In this document: piece by piece, positions 1-8,625 of the stretch
Position numbering within the stretch: the first letter of the stretch is position 1
Layout of the letters: every line of letters begins with the position of its first letter
From: VRUE01 sp033856195
GTDB taxonomy: Bacteria; Actinomycetota; Thermoleophilia; Solirubrobacterales; 70-9
Length of the DNA: 13,026 nt
NCBI GenBank assembly: GCA_033856195.1
Contig: JAWVFL010000006.1
Coordinates: forward strand, 1-13,026
Direction: 5' to 3'
Notes under the pieces: model-generated
The model's input: the letters and a program-made list of their open reading frames with translations, nothing else
Databases searched by the model: none
What the model was told of the DNA's origin: nothing
Translations under genes and position numbers: made by a program

Positions 1-1
1 C

Positions 2-436
2 GCCGCGGGCGTCCTCCACGACATCGGCAAGCTCGGCATCGCCGACGCCATCCTCCAGAAGCCCAGCTCCCTCGACGACGAGGAGTGGCAGGAGATGCGC
101 CGCCATCCGGAGATCGGCGCGCGGATCCTCGAGCACGCCAACCTCCGCGACATCGCCGGCTGGGTGCGCGCGCACCACGAGCGCCTCGACGGCCACGGCT
201 ACCCCGACGGGCTCGCCGGCACGGCGATCCCCGCCGAGGCCCGCGTCCTCGCCGTGGTCGACGCCTACGAGGCGATGACCGCCGACCGCCCCTACCGGCC
301 CAGCCTCGGGACGGAGGCGGCCGAGACGGAGCTGCGCCGCGCCGCCGGGACCCAGTTCGACGCCATGATCGTCGACGCCCTCCTCGAGTCGCTCGCCGCG
401 GGCGACGAGAGCGCCCTCAGCCCCAGCCCGGTCTAG
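2..436 (+). CDS. HD-GYP domain protein, C-terminal part (5' end outside window)
   Basis: The reading frame is open from the left edge and ends at TAG 434-436, so only the last 144 residues are visible. They contain the core of an HD-GYP domain: the metal-binding LHDIGKLGI near the edge, RRHPEIGARIL, then HHERLDGHGYPDGL, the signature that separates HD-GYP from ordinary HD domains, and VVDAYEAMTADRPYR. This family usually hydrolyses cyclic di-GMP to pGpG or GMP in the cytoplasm. The upstream part, which might hold a sensor or receiver domain, is not in the window, so the input signal is unknown. The gene converges on uvrA with 31 nt between the stops. Family assignment is firm; activity on cyclic di-GMP is inferred from the conserved metal ligands and GYP motif. 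Confidence 0.93.
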   Translation, partial: AAGVLHDIGKLGIADAILQKPSSLDDEEWQEMRRHPEIGARILEHANLRDIAGWVRAHHERLDGHGYPDGLAGTAIPAEARVLAVVDAYEAMTADRPYRPSLGTEAAETELRRAAGTQFDAMIVDALLESLAAGDESALSPSPV

Positions 437-467
437 ACGACCGCCCGCCGCCGGCCCCGAGCCGCCC

Positions 468-3374
<2,907 letters not shown>

Positions 3375-3381
3375 AGGGAGG

Positions 3382-3395
3382 CGAACAGCTGTTCC
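3382..3395. promoter_or_regulatory. Probable LexA (SOS) box upstream of uvrA
   Basis: The sequence cGAACAGCTGTTCc holds the perfect palindrome GAAC-AGCT-GTTC at 3383-3394. This matches the GAAC-N4-GTTC core of LexA sites in Gram-positive bacteria and actinobacteria. It sits 8 nt upstream of the chosen uvrA ATG, where it would overlap the promoter, and uvrA is a classical SOS gene. A second, inverted arrangement, GTTC-N6-GAAC (3391-3404), shares one half-site. A weak -35-like TTGCGG (minus strand, 3411-3406) would place the -10 inside the palindrome. Confidence 0.7.
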
Positions 3396-3458
3396 CCCCA
3401 GAACCCCGCAACGTCCGCGCTTTCCCCAAGCGTCCGAGGCGCCCATGCGGAGAACGCG

Positions 3459-3507
3459 GGTGAGTTCGCCCTTAGTCGTCCCATGGACGAAGAAAGGCGA
3501 ACTCACC
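3459..3507. repeat. 49-nt hairpin, left copy, at start of DUF559 gene
   Basis: An imperfect palindrome with a perfect 12-bp outer stem, GGTGAGTTCGCC (3459-3470) with GGCGAACTCACC (3496-3507). The inner stem TCGTCC/GGACGA (3476-3481 with 3485-3490) closes on a CAT loop. The loop and inner stem contain the ATG (3483-3485) of the DUF559 gene. A related copy lies at 4417-4465, 36/49 identical without gaps. Comparing pairs (i with 50-i), positions 2/48, 6/44 and 21/29 are swapped on both arms (G-C to C-G twice, T-A to C-G once), so the pairing is kept although bases differ. It lies in a divergent gene arrangement, so it is not a terminator of either neighbour. Confidence 0.85.
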
Positions 3508-4421
3508 ATCCGTTGTCGAAGCTGGCGGGAAGGCAACTAGGCGTGGTCTCGTCGCGGCAGCTCGAAAACCTCGGATACTCGAAGGATGCGATCTGGAAGG
3601 CGGCCATTAGTGGACGGCTCCACCAAGTCCAGCATGGCGTTTACGCCGTTGGACACACCTCTCTAACAGGGGAGGGCCGTTGCCTCGCGGCGGTCCTCAG
3701 CTGTGGCGACGGTGCGCTGTTGAGCCATCGGTCAGCCGCCTGGCTCTGGGGCATGACGACCCAACTGCGCATGCCGGTCGAAGTCACCTCACCAAGTCCC
3801 CGGCGCACTCGGGACGCCTTGCGGGTGCACAGCGCCCAAGCACTCCTCGCCGAGGACAGAGATTCCTCGAACGGCATTCCGGTGACCGCCGTTCCACGAA
3901 CCCTCCTCGACTATGCCGCCGTCGATCCTCGATACCTCGGCTGGGCGCTGGACCGCGCGGAGCGTCGTGGCTTGATCGATCTCGTGGCAATCGACGTGCT
4001 GCTATCCCGCAGCGTCGGGTTCCGGGGCGTTGCGCGATTGCGGGAGGCGCTTCGCATTTTCCGAACGCCGGCTTTTACTCGCTCTGGCTTGGAGCGCCGG
4101 TTTCTGGCCCTTCTAGGCAATGCGGGCTTGCCCCGGCCGTCCATCAATTGCTTCGTTGCAGGCTACGAGCTGGATGCCTACTGGCCCACAGAGCGCTTTG
4201 CCGTCGAACTCGACACCTATGACTACCACGGAGGTCACACACCCTTCGAGGAAGACCGACTGCGCCAGGAGGATCTAAAGCTGGCCGGCATCGAGATGAC
4301 CAGGATCACCGGTATCCGAATGGACCGCGAACCAAAGTCGGTAGCGGACCGCCTCCGCCGCCTCCTCGCCCAACGTAGGCGGCATCTCCGCCGCGGCAAT
4401 CAACCATCAACCGGCGACTGA
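3483..4421 (+). CDS. AbiEi-like winged-helix / DUF559 nuclease-fold protein
   Basis: 312 residues. Residues 14-58 (LAGRQLGVVSSRQL to HGVYAVGH) resemble the N-terminal winged-helix domain of AbiEi-type proteins. The stretch LSCGDGALLSHRSAAWLWGM (72-91) is typical of this actinobacterial family. The C-terminal third (200-299) fits DUF559, related to Vsr and PD-(D/E)XK nucleases: SGLERRFLALL with E204, ELDAYW with D231, FAVELD with E242/D244, then EEDRLRQEDLKLAGIEMTRIT. No AbiEii toxin partner is adjacent, so a toxin-antitoxin pair is not supported. The ATG at 3483 is chosen because the upstream frame is antisense to uvrA. That ATG lies in a hairpin loop and lacks a Shine-Dalgarno sequence. Codon use is more mixed than in the neighbours (for example CTA, GGA, TCG), which suggests transfer. 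Hairpins at both ends suggest a mobile cassette. The true function is unknown. Confidence 0.85.
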   Translation: MDEERRTHHPLSKLAGRQLGVVSSRQLENLGYSKDAIWKAAISGRLHQVQHGVYAVGHTSLTGEGRCLAAVLSCGDGALLSHRSAAWLWGMTTQLRMPVEVTSPSPRRTRDALRVHSAQALLAEDRDSSNGIPVTAVPRTLLDYAAVDPRYLGWALDRAERRGLIDLVAIDVLLSRSVGFRGVARLREALRIFRTPAFTRSGLERRFLALLGNAGLPRPSINCFVAGYELDAYWPTERFAVELDTYDYHGGHTPFEEDRLRQEDLKLAGIEMTRITGIRMDREPKSVADRLRRLLAQRRRHLRRGNQPSTGD

Positions 4422-4465
4422 CTTCGTCTTTTCTCGCCGTATGGGCGAAGAAAGGCGAAGTCAGC
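4417..4465. repeat. 49-nt hairpin, right copy, after DUF559 gene
   Basis: The second copy of the hairpin at 3459-3507. The outer stem is CTGACTTCG (4418-4426) with CGAAGTCAG (4456-4464). It is followed inward by paired or wobble positions to 4432/4450, one mismatch, and TCGCC/GGCGA (4434-4438 with 4444-4448) around the loop GTATG. It begins at the DUF559 stop codon and ends 3 nt before the thioredoxin stop, so it may also act as a two-way terminator, although no T-tract follows. The right arm (4441-4465) matches the DUF559 start region at 22 of 25 bases and would encode MGEERRSQR, against MDEERRTHH at the true start. Confidence 0.82.
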
Positions 4466-4467
4466 GG

Positions 4468-5205
4468 TTAGTAGAGGACGGTGGCTAGACGGCGGCGGTA
4501 CTCGCGGGCGGTTGGGTCGTCGGGGCGCAGGGTGGCGAGGATGCCGACGATGGCTTGGCGGAGTTGCTCGCGGGTGTCGGCGTCGGCGTCGGCGAGCTGA
4601 TCCAGAAGGGCGTCTAGGGCGGCGGTGGTCTCGCCGCGGTCTAGCGACTCGAAGGCCTCAGTGGCGATGCCGTTCTTGGCCAGGCCGATGCGGGCGGCGA
4701 TCCCTTCGGCGGTGAAATCGCCTTGGTGGCCCTCGACTGCCGCGAGGGCGTCGTCTTCGGCGCCGCGCTCGAGGCGCTTGCGAGCAAGAGCCACGGCGAT
4801 GTCGGCGCGGCGCGGCTCCATTTCGGCGGCCTCGCGCAGGGAGAGCTCGTCGCCGGCCGCGATCAGCTCGTCGGCACGCGAGGGCACGAGCGAATCGAAG
4901 AGCTCCTCGACTTTCGCTTTCGGCACGGCACCGACGAATTCGTTGACGATCGCGCCATCTCGAAACGCCTTGACGGCGGGAATTCCCTGCACGCCAAAAC
5001 GGGCCGCCAGCGCCTGGTTGGCGTCGACGTCGACCTTGGCAAGGATGACCTTGCCGTCACGGGCGGCCTCCGCCGCCTCTAGGGCCGGGGTCAGCGTGCG
5101 GCAGGGCCCGCACCACTCGGCCCAGAAGTCGACGACGACTGGAACCTCGCGCGAGCGCTCGACAACCTCGCTCTCGAATGTCGCCTCGCTGACATCGACG
5201 GCCAC
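4468..5205 (-). CDS. Thioredoxin-TPR protein, CnoX/YbbN-like
   Basis: 245 residues. Residues 1-105 form a thioredoxin domain with active site WCGPC (C32, C35) and cis-proline P76 in GVQGIPAV. The remainder (about 110-245) is an alpha-helical, TPR-like region ending in LRPDDPTAREYRRRLATVLY, the typical ending of the CnoX/YbbN family. Those proteins bind chaperone clients and protect them from oxidation. Because CxxC is intact here, both holdase and disulfide reductase activity are plausible. The frame is open far upstream, but that part is antisense to the SnoaL-like gene. The GTG at 5205 begins directly at the thioredoxin fold and has a -10-like TATCCT 6 nt before it, so the transcript is probably leaderless. 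It converges on the DUF559 gene and diverges from the SnoaL-like gene. Confidence 0.9.
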   Translation of the reverse strand: MAVDVSEATFESEVVERSREVPVVVDFWAEWCGPCRTLTPALEAAEAARDGKVILAKVDVDANQALAARFGVQGIPAVKAFRDGAIVNEFVGAVPKAKVEELFDSLVPSRADELIAAGDELSLREAAEMEPRRADIAVALARKRLERGAEDDALAAVEGHQGDFTAEGIAARIGLAKNGIATEAFESLDRGETTAALDALLDQLADADADTREQLRQAIVGILATLRPDDPTAREYRRRLATVLY

Positions 5206-5211
5206 GGCTGC

Positions 5212-5217
5212 AGGATA
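5212..5217 (-). promoter_or_regulatory. Candidate -10 box of the thioredoxin gene
   Basis: On the minus strand TATCCT (TAnnnT) is followed by GCAGCC and then the GTG start. The predicted transcription start falls on or next to the start codon. No clear -35 element and no Shine-Dalgarno sequence are visible, consistent with a leaderless mRNA. Confidence 0.4.
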
Positions 5218-5228
5218 GTTAAGGACTC

Positions 5229-5257
5229 TTGTGCGCCCCGCCGCACGCGAGTAGCTT
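5229..5257 (+). promoter_or_regulatory. Candidate sigma-70-type promoter of the SnoaL-like gene
   Basis: TTGTGC (5229-5234) and TAGCTT (5252-5257) are separated by exactly 17 bp, in the 87-bp gap between the divergent thioredoxin and SnoaL-like genes. The predicted start, around 5264, would leave a leader of about 29 nt containing the Shine-Dalgarno sequence. Confidence 0.5.
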
Positions 5258-5282
5258 GCTTGTGAGGCGGGGTCTGCGACAG

Positions 5283-5288
5283 AGGAGG
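5283..5288 (+). promoter_or_regulatory. Strong Shine-Dalgarno sequence of the SnoaL-like gene
   Basis: AGGAGG lies 4 nt before the ATG at 5293 and fixes that start. It contrasts with uvrA, uvrB and the thioredoxin gene, which lack one. Confidence 0.8.
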
Positions 5289-5292
5289 AAAG

Positions 5293-5670
5293 ATGTCGAA
5301 TGTCGACACCGCCCGGTCCGCCTATGAGGCCTTCGGCCGCGGTGACCTGGAAGCACTTAGCGAGATGCTGGCCGAGGACAGCACCTGGCTCACGTCCGAC
5401 GAGCTGCCCCTTGGGGGAGAAACCAAAGGCCGCGACGCGATTCTGGGGAACTTCGCCGAGCTCCCCAACTACTGGTCGTCCTTCAGCGTCGATCCAGAGG
5501 AGTTCATCGACGCCGGCGAGTGGGTGGTGGTGAAGGGAACGCAGCGAGCCGCCCACGACGGCGACAGCTTCGAGGCGCCCTTTGCCCATCTGATGAAGTT
5601 CGCCGACGGCAAGATCGTGCGTGGCGAGTTCTACTCCGACAGCGCCAAGGCCGCCAAGGTCCTGGCCTAA
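5293..5670 (+). CDS. SnoaL-like / NTF2-fold protein
   Basis: 125 residues with the pattern of a stand-alone SnoaL-like (NTF2-fold) domain. The N-terminal helix NVDTARSAYEAFGRGDLEAL leads into MLAEDSTWL, then LGGETKGRDAILGNF, and beta strands EWVVVKGTQR, FAHLMKFADGKIVRGEFYSD. Such small alpha+beta-cone proteins include ketosteroid-isomerase-like enzymes and many of unknown substrate, and the sequence does not tell which. No signal peptide is seen, so it is probably cytoplasmic. It has its own promoter and a strong Shine-Dalgarno sequence. It is divergent from the thioredoxin gene and convergent with uvrB, from which it is separated by a foldback sequence of about 160 bp. Confidence 0.85.
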   Translation: MSNVDTARSAYEAFGRGDLEALSEMLAEDSTWLTSDELPLGGETKGRDAILGNFAELPNYWSSFSVDPEEFIDAGEWVVVKGTQRAAHDGDSFEAPFAHLMKFADGKIVRGEFYSDSAKAAKVLA

Positions 5671-5830
5671 GGGGGTCTAGCGAAACCCGGGTGCCCGACT
5701 GACGAGCGCCGGACCAAGCGGAGCAAGGACGCAGGGAGGCCGAATAGCAGCGCTCTTTGGCCGACTGAGGACGCCGCGCCGCCCAGCGTCCGCCGCCGCC
5801 AGGCGTGTGCGGGGGTTTCACTAGACCCTC
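5671..5830. repeat. Foldback intergenic region between SnoaL-like gene and uvrB
   Basis: This 160-bp gap between two stop codons is closed by inverted ends: GGGTCTAGCGAAACCC (5673-5688) and GGGTTTCACTAGACCC (5813-5828), 15 of 16 pairs. Inside are further hairpins: CGGG-TG-CCCG (5688-5697); GGCCGAA with TTTGGCC (5738-5744 with 5756-5762, one G-T pair); and GGACGC with GCGTCC (5769-5774 with 5786-5791). CCGACTGA occurs twice (5695-5702 and 5761-5768). No gene is recognised inside. It could be a bidirectional terminator, a small foldback mobile element or a structured RNA. Confidence 0.7.
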
Positions 5831-7828
5831 CTAGGCGCCCGCACGCATCCCGTCGAGGTCGCGGCGCAGCTCCCGCAGCTCGTCGCGCAGCCGCGCGGCC
5901 TCCTCAAAACGCAGATCGTCGGCGGCGGCGATCATCTCCTCCTCGAGCGTGACGATCGTGCGCTCCAGCTCGGCCGGATCGGCGAACTCGCCGGCGCGCT
6001 TGCCGCGACGCTTGCGCGGCGCCCGATCCTCCATCGCCAGGAACTCGCTCATCTCGGAGATGCCCTTGCGCACGGTCTCGGGAGTGATCCCGTGCTCGGC
6101 GTTGTAGGCGAGCTGGATCGCGCGACGGCGGTCGGTCTCGCGCATCGCCGCCCGCATCGCGTCGGTCTCCTTGTCGGCGTACATCAGCACCCGGCCGTTG
6201 ACGTTTCGTGCCGCCCGCCCGATCGTCTGCACGAGGCTGGTCTCGCCGCGCAGGAAGCCCTCCTTGTCGGCGTCGAGGATCGCCACCAGGGAGACCTCGG
6301 GCAGGTCGAGGCCCTCGCGCAGCAGGTTGACCCCGACCAGCACGTCGTACTCGCCGAGGCGCAGGTCACGGATGATCTGGATCCGTTCCAGAGTGTCGAT
6401 CTCGGAGTGCAGGTAGCGCACCCGCACCCCGTACTCGAGCAGGTAGTTGGTCAGGTCCTCGGCCATCTTCTTGGTCAGGGTCGTGACCAGGACCCGGTCG
6501 CCGGCGTCGGCTCGCGCCTTGATCTCGTTCATCAGGTCATCGATCTGGTTGCGCGTCTCGCGCACCTCGATCTCGGGGTCGATGATCCCGGTCGGGCGGA
6601 CGATCTGCTCGACCGTCCGGGTCGACTCGGCCCGCTCGAAAGGGCCCGGCGTCGCCGAGACCATCACAAGCTGCGGCACCCGCTGCAGGAACTCGTCGAA
6701 CTTGAGCGGCCGGTTGTCAATCGCCGAGGGCAAGCGGAAGCCGTAATCGATCAGCGTCTGCTTGCGCGAGCGGTCCCCCTCGTACATACCGCCGATCTGC
6801 GGAATCGTCTGGTGGGACTCATCGACGAAGACGACGAAGTCGTCGGGGAAGTAGTCGACGAGTGTGTGCGGCGGGCTGCCCTCAGGGCGACCGTCGAGGA
6901 TGCGCGAGTAGTTCTCGATCCCCGAGGTGAAGCCGATCTCTTTGAGCATCTCGATGTCGTAGGCGGTGCGCTGGCGCAGCCGGTGCGCCTCCAGCTGCTT
7001 GCCCTCGGCCTCCAGCTCGGCGGTCCGCGAGTTGAGTTCGGCGCGGATTTCCTCGACCGCCCGGTCCAGCGTCTCGTCCTTGGTCACGTAGTGGGAGGCC
7101 GGCCAGACCGAGACGTGGTCGATCGTGTCGAGGATCTCACCGGTCAGCGGGTCGAAGTGCTGCACGCCCTCGATCTCATCGCCGAAGAGGGATATCCGGT
7201 ACGCGGACTCGGCGTAGGAGGGCATGATCTCCAGCACCTCGCCGCGCACGCGGAAGGCGCCGCGCCCGAGCACCGAGTCGTTGCGCTGGTACTGCATCTT
7301 GACCAGCTTGCGCAGCACCTCGTCGCGGTCGATCTCGTCGCCGACTTTGAAGAGCTGCATTTTTTCGTTGTAGACCTGCGGCGAACCGATCCCGTAGATG
7401 CAGGAGACCGAGGCGACGATGATCACGTCGCGGCGGGCGAAGAGTGCCGCCGTTGCGGCGTGGCGCAGGCGGTCGATCTCGTCGTTGATCGAGGAGTCCT
7501 TCTCGATATAGAGATCCTGGGCGGGGACGTAGGCCTCGGGCTGGTAGTAGTCGTAGTAGGAGACGAAGTACTCGACCTGGTTCTCGGGGAAGAACTCGCG
7601 AAACTCGTTACAGAGCTGTGCAGCCAGCGTCTTGTTGTGCGCGATCACCAGCGAGGGACGCTGAACCGCTGCGATCGTCGCCGCCATCGTGAAGGTCTTG
7701 CCGGTGCCTGTGGCGCCGAGCAGCGTCTGGAAGCGGTCCCCCTCCCCCAGCCCCTCAGCGAGCCCGGCGACCGCCTTGGGCTGGTCCGCAGTCGGCGTAT
7801 ATGCGGGGTTGAGCTCGAACTCGGGCAC
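5831..7828 (-). CDS. uvrB: UvrABC excinuclease subunit B
   Basis: 665 residues, normal for UvrB, the helicase-fold subunit that UvrA loads at DNA lesions and that recruits UvrC. Visible elements are Walker A GATGTGKT (residues 38-45), the beta-hairpin region YYDYYQPEAYVP, DESHQTIPQIGGMYEGDRSR, motif SATPGPFE, RPTGIIDPEIEVRETRNQ, the helicase motifs GVNLLREGLDLPEVSLVA and QTIGRAARN, and a C-terminal UVR domain (LEEEMIAAADDLRFEEAARL) that contacts UvrC. The frame extends 34 codons upstream to an ATG at 7930, but that part runs into the divergent DoxX-like gene. The GTG at 7828 gives the usual short N-terminus (PEFELNPAYTPTADQP) and has TATCGT 7 nt before it, suggesting a leaderless mRNA. No LexA-type palindrome is visible upstream, unlike uvrA. 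Confidence 0.97.
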   Translation of the reverse strand: MPEFELNPAYTPTADQPKAVAGLAEGLGEGDRFQTLLGATGTGKTFTMAATIAAVQRPSLVIAHNKTLAAQLCNEFREFFPENQVEYFVSYYDYYQPEAYVPAQDLYIEKDSSINDEIDRLRHAATAALFARRDVIIVASVSCIYGIGSPQVYNEKMQLFKVGDEIDRDEVLRKLVKMQYQRNDSVLGRGAFRVRGEVLEIMPSYAESAYRISLFGDEIEGVQHFDPLTGEILDTIDHVSVWPASHYVTKDETLDRAVEEIRAELNSRTAELEAEGKQLEAHRLRQRTAYDIEMLKEIGFTSGIENYSRILDGRPEGSPPHTLVDYFPDDFVVFVDESHQTIPQIGGMYEGDRSRKQTLIDYGFRLPSAIDNRPLKFDEFLQRVPQLVMVSATPGPFERAESTRTVEQIVRPTGIIDPEIEVRETRNQIDDLMNEIKARADAGDRVLVTTLTKKMAEDLTNYLLEYGVRVRYLHSEIDTLERIQIIRDLRLGEYDVLVGVNLLREGLDLPEVSLVAILDADKEGFLRGETSLVQTIGRAARNVNGRVLMYADKETDAMRAAMRETDRRRAIQLAYNAEHGITPETVRKGISEMSEFLAMEDRAPRKRRGKRAGEFADPAELERTIVTLEEEMIAAADDLRFEEAARLRDELRELRRDLDGMRAGA

Positions 7829-7835
7829 CGCGCTG

Positions 7836-7857
7836 ACGATAGCGAGCGCACTACACT
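7836..7857. promoter_or_regulatory. Back-to-back -10 boxes of uvrB and the DoxX-like gene
   Basis: The two divergent GTG starts are only 37 bp apart. On the minus strand TATCGT (7841-7836) lies 7 nt from the uvrB start. On the plus strand TACACT (7852-7857) lies 8 nt from the DoxX-like start. The promoters would overlap, so the two genes may compete for polymerase. No strong -35 element is seen. Confidence 0.4.
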
Positions 7858-7865
7858 GCCCCGCC

Positions 7866-8234
7866 GTGACGCGCTCGCAAAAGGCCCTCGCCGGTTTCTT
7901 CGCCTTCGCCGGGACGATGCACTTCGTCATTCCGCGCAGCTACGAAGCGATGATGCCCCCGTCCCTTCCCCGCCACCGCGAGGCGGTCGTGGTCAGCGGC
8001 CTGGCCGAGATCGCCGGCGGCATGGCGGTGGCGGCCCCCTCGACGCGCCGTCTCGCGCGGTGGTGGTTGCTGGCGCTGCTGGCGTTTGTCTTCCCAGCCA
8101 ACGTGCACATGGCGATCAACCCAGAGCAGGTGCGTGGGCTCGATTTGAAGCGAATCCCGCGCTGGGCGCTCTGGGCACGGCTGCCGTTGCAGCCCCTGGC
8201 GATGCTCTGGGTCTGGCGCGCCACGCGCGACTGA
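7866..8234 (+). CDS. DoxX-like small integral membrane protein
   Basis: 122 residues with about four membrane segments (roughly 5-22, 40-57, 64-82 and 103-118). The layout and short motifs (GTMHFVIPRSYEAMMPPSLP, SGLAEIAGGMAV, FPANVHMAIN) match small DoxX-family membrane proteins. Some relatives are subunits of quinone or thiosulfate-oxidising systems, but most are of unknown function, and no partner enzyme is nearby. GTG at 7866 is preferred because the open frame upstream is antisense to uvrB. TACACT 8 nt upstream and the absence of a Shine-Dalgarno sequence suggest a leaderless transcript. It is divergent from uvrB and followed by a 136-bp gap before the XRE gene. Confidence 0.8.
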   Translation: MTRSQKALAGFFAFAGTMHFVIPRSYEAMMPPSLPRHREAVVVSGLAEIAGGMAVAAPSTRRLARWWLLALLAFVFPANVHMAINPEQVRGLDLKRIPRWALWARLPLQPLAMLWVWRATRD

Positions 8235-8296
8235 CGCCCTCCCTCGACCCTGGCGCGGCCGTCTCCACGCCGACCGCAAAGCAGGATGGTTCCGTG

Positions 8297-8338
8297 TTAT
8301 AAACGTGCGGTTTTGTCTGTAGGTGTTTTGGCTGTAGC
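8297..8338 (+). promoter_or_regulatory. AT-rich promoter region with 12-bp direct repeats before the XRE gene
   Basis: TTATAA (8297-8302) is a -10-like box in a locally AT-rich stretch. Just downstream a 12-bp direct repeat, TTTTGTCTGTAG (8311-8322) and TTTTGGCTGTAG (8326-8337), has one mismatch and a 15-bp period. Repeats in this position could be operator sites, possibly for the XRE protein itself. That role is inferred. Confidence 0.4.
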
Positions 8339-8341
8339 GCT

Positions 8342-8359
8342 TCTGTCTTCGCAGACAGA
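8342..8359 (+). promoter_or_regulatory. Leader hairpin before the XRE gene
   Basis: A perfect 7-bp stem, TCTGTCT and AGACAGA, closes the 4-nt loop TCGC. It ends 11 nt before the ATG at 8371. In the mRNA it could affect ribosome access; as DNA it could be a dyad operator. The left arm also resembles the core of the two direct repeats upstream. Confidence 0.45.
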
Positions 8360-8370
8360 GAATTGCTGGA

Positions 8371-8619
8371 ATGAAACCACGCGAACGTTTCGCAATTAAT
8401 CTGCGTAAAGCGCGCAAGAAGAAGGCCATCTCACAGGAGGAGCTGGGCTTTCGTTGCGACCTGCATCGCACCGAGATCTCGCTGCTCGAGCGCGGCGGCC
8501 GCGAGCCCCGCCTGGGCACGATCGTCAAGCTGGCCGGCTCGCTCGACACGACGCCCGAACAGCTCTGCGAAGGCGTCACCTGGTTGCCCAGCAAGGGCAA
8601 ATTTCAGATCAAGAAGTAG
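8371..8619 (+). CDS. XRE-family helix-turn-helix regulator
   Basis: 82 residues, essentially one lambda-repressor-like DNA-binding domain. FAINLRKARKKKAISQEELG is helix 1-2, RCDLHRTEISLLERGGREPR the recognition helix and following turn, then LGTIVKLAGSLDTTPEQLCEG. The short tail (VTWLPSKGKFQIKK) leaves no room for an effector or protease domain, so it is a solo regulator, probably a dimer in the cytoplasm. Relatives of this size are common in actinobacteria. Its targets are unknown; the repeats and dyad just upstream are candidates for autoregulation. The Shine-Dalgarno sequence is weak (TGGA). Local base composition at the 5' end is more AT-rich than in neighbouring genes, which suggests acquisition. 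It converges on the unknown membrane-anchored gene across a foldback element. Confidence 0.9.
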   Translation: MKPRERFAINLRKARKKKAISQEELGFRCDLHRTEISLLERGGREPRLGTIVKLAGSLDTTPEQLCEGVTWLPSKGKFQIKK

Positions 8620-8625
8620 CCGCGC

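Noticed and set aside
3483..4421. Complete type IV toxin-antitoxin (AbiE) pair
   Set aside because: Only the AbiEi-like domain is present and fused to DUF559; no nucleotidyltransferase (AbiEii) gene is adjacent.
3449..4475. Target-site duplication around the hairpin-bounded cassette
   Set aside because: The bases outside the two hairpins show no direct repeat, so mobility rests only on the hairpins and context.
5206..5589. Upstream extension of the thioredoxin protein
   Set aside because: It is antisense to the SnoaL-like gene; the thioredoxin fold begins at the GTG at 5205.
5671..5830. tRNA or known structured RNA
   Set aside because: No cloverleaf, anticodon arm or T-loop consensus could be placed; left as unclassified foldback.
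6092..8302. Plus-strand open frame of 736 codons
   Set aside because: Antisense to uvrB over most of its length; composition is that of a GC-rich shadow, without any domain.
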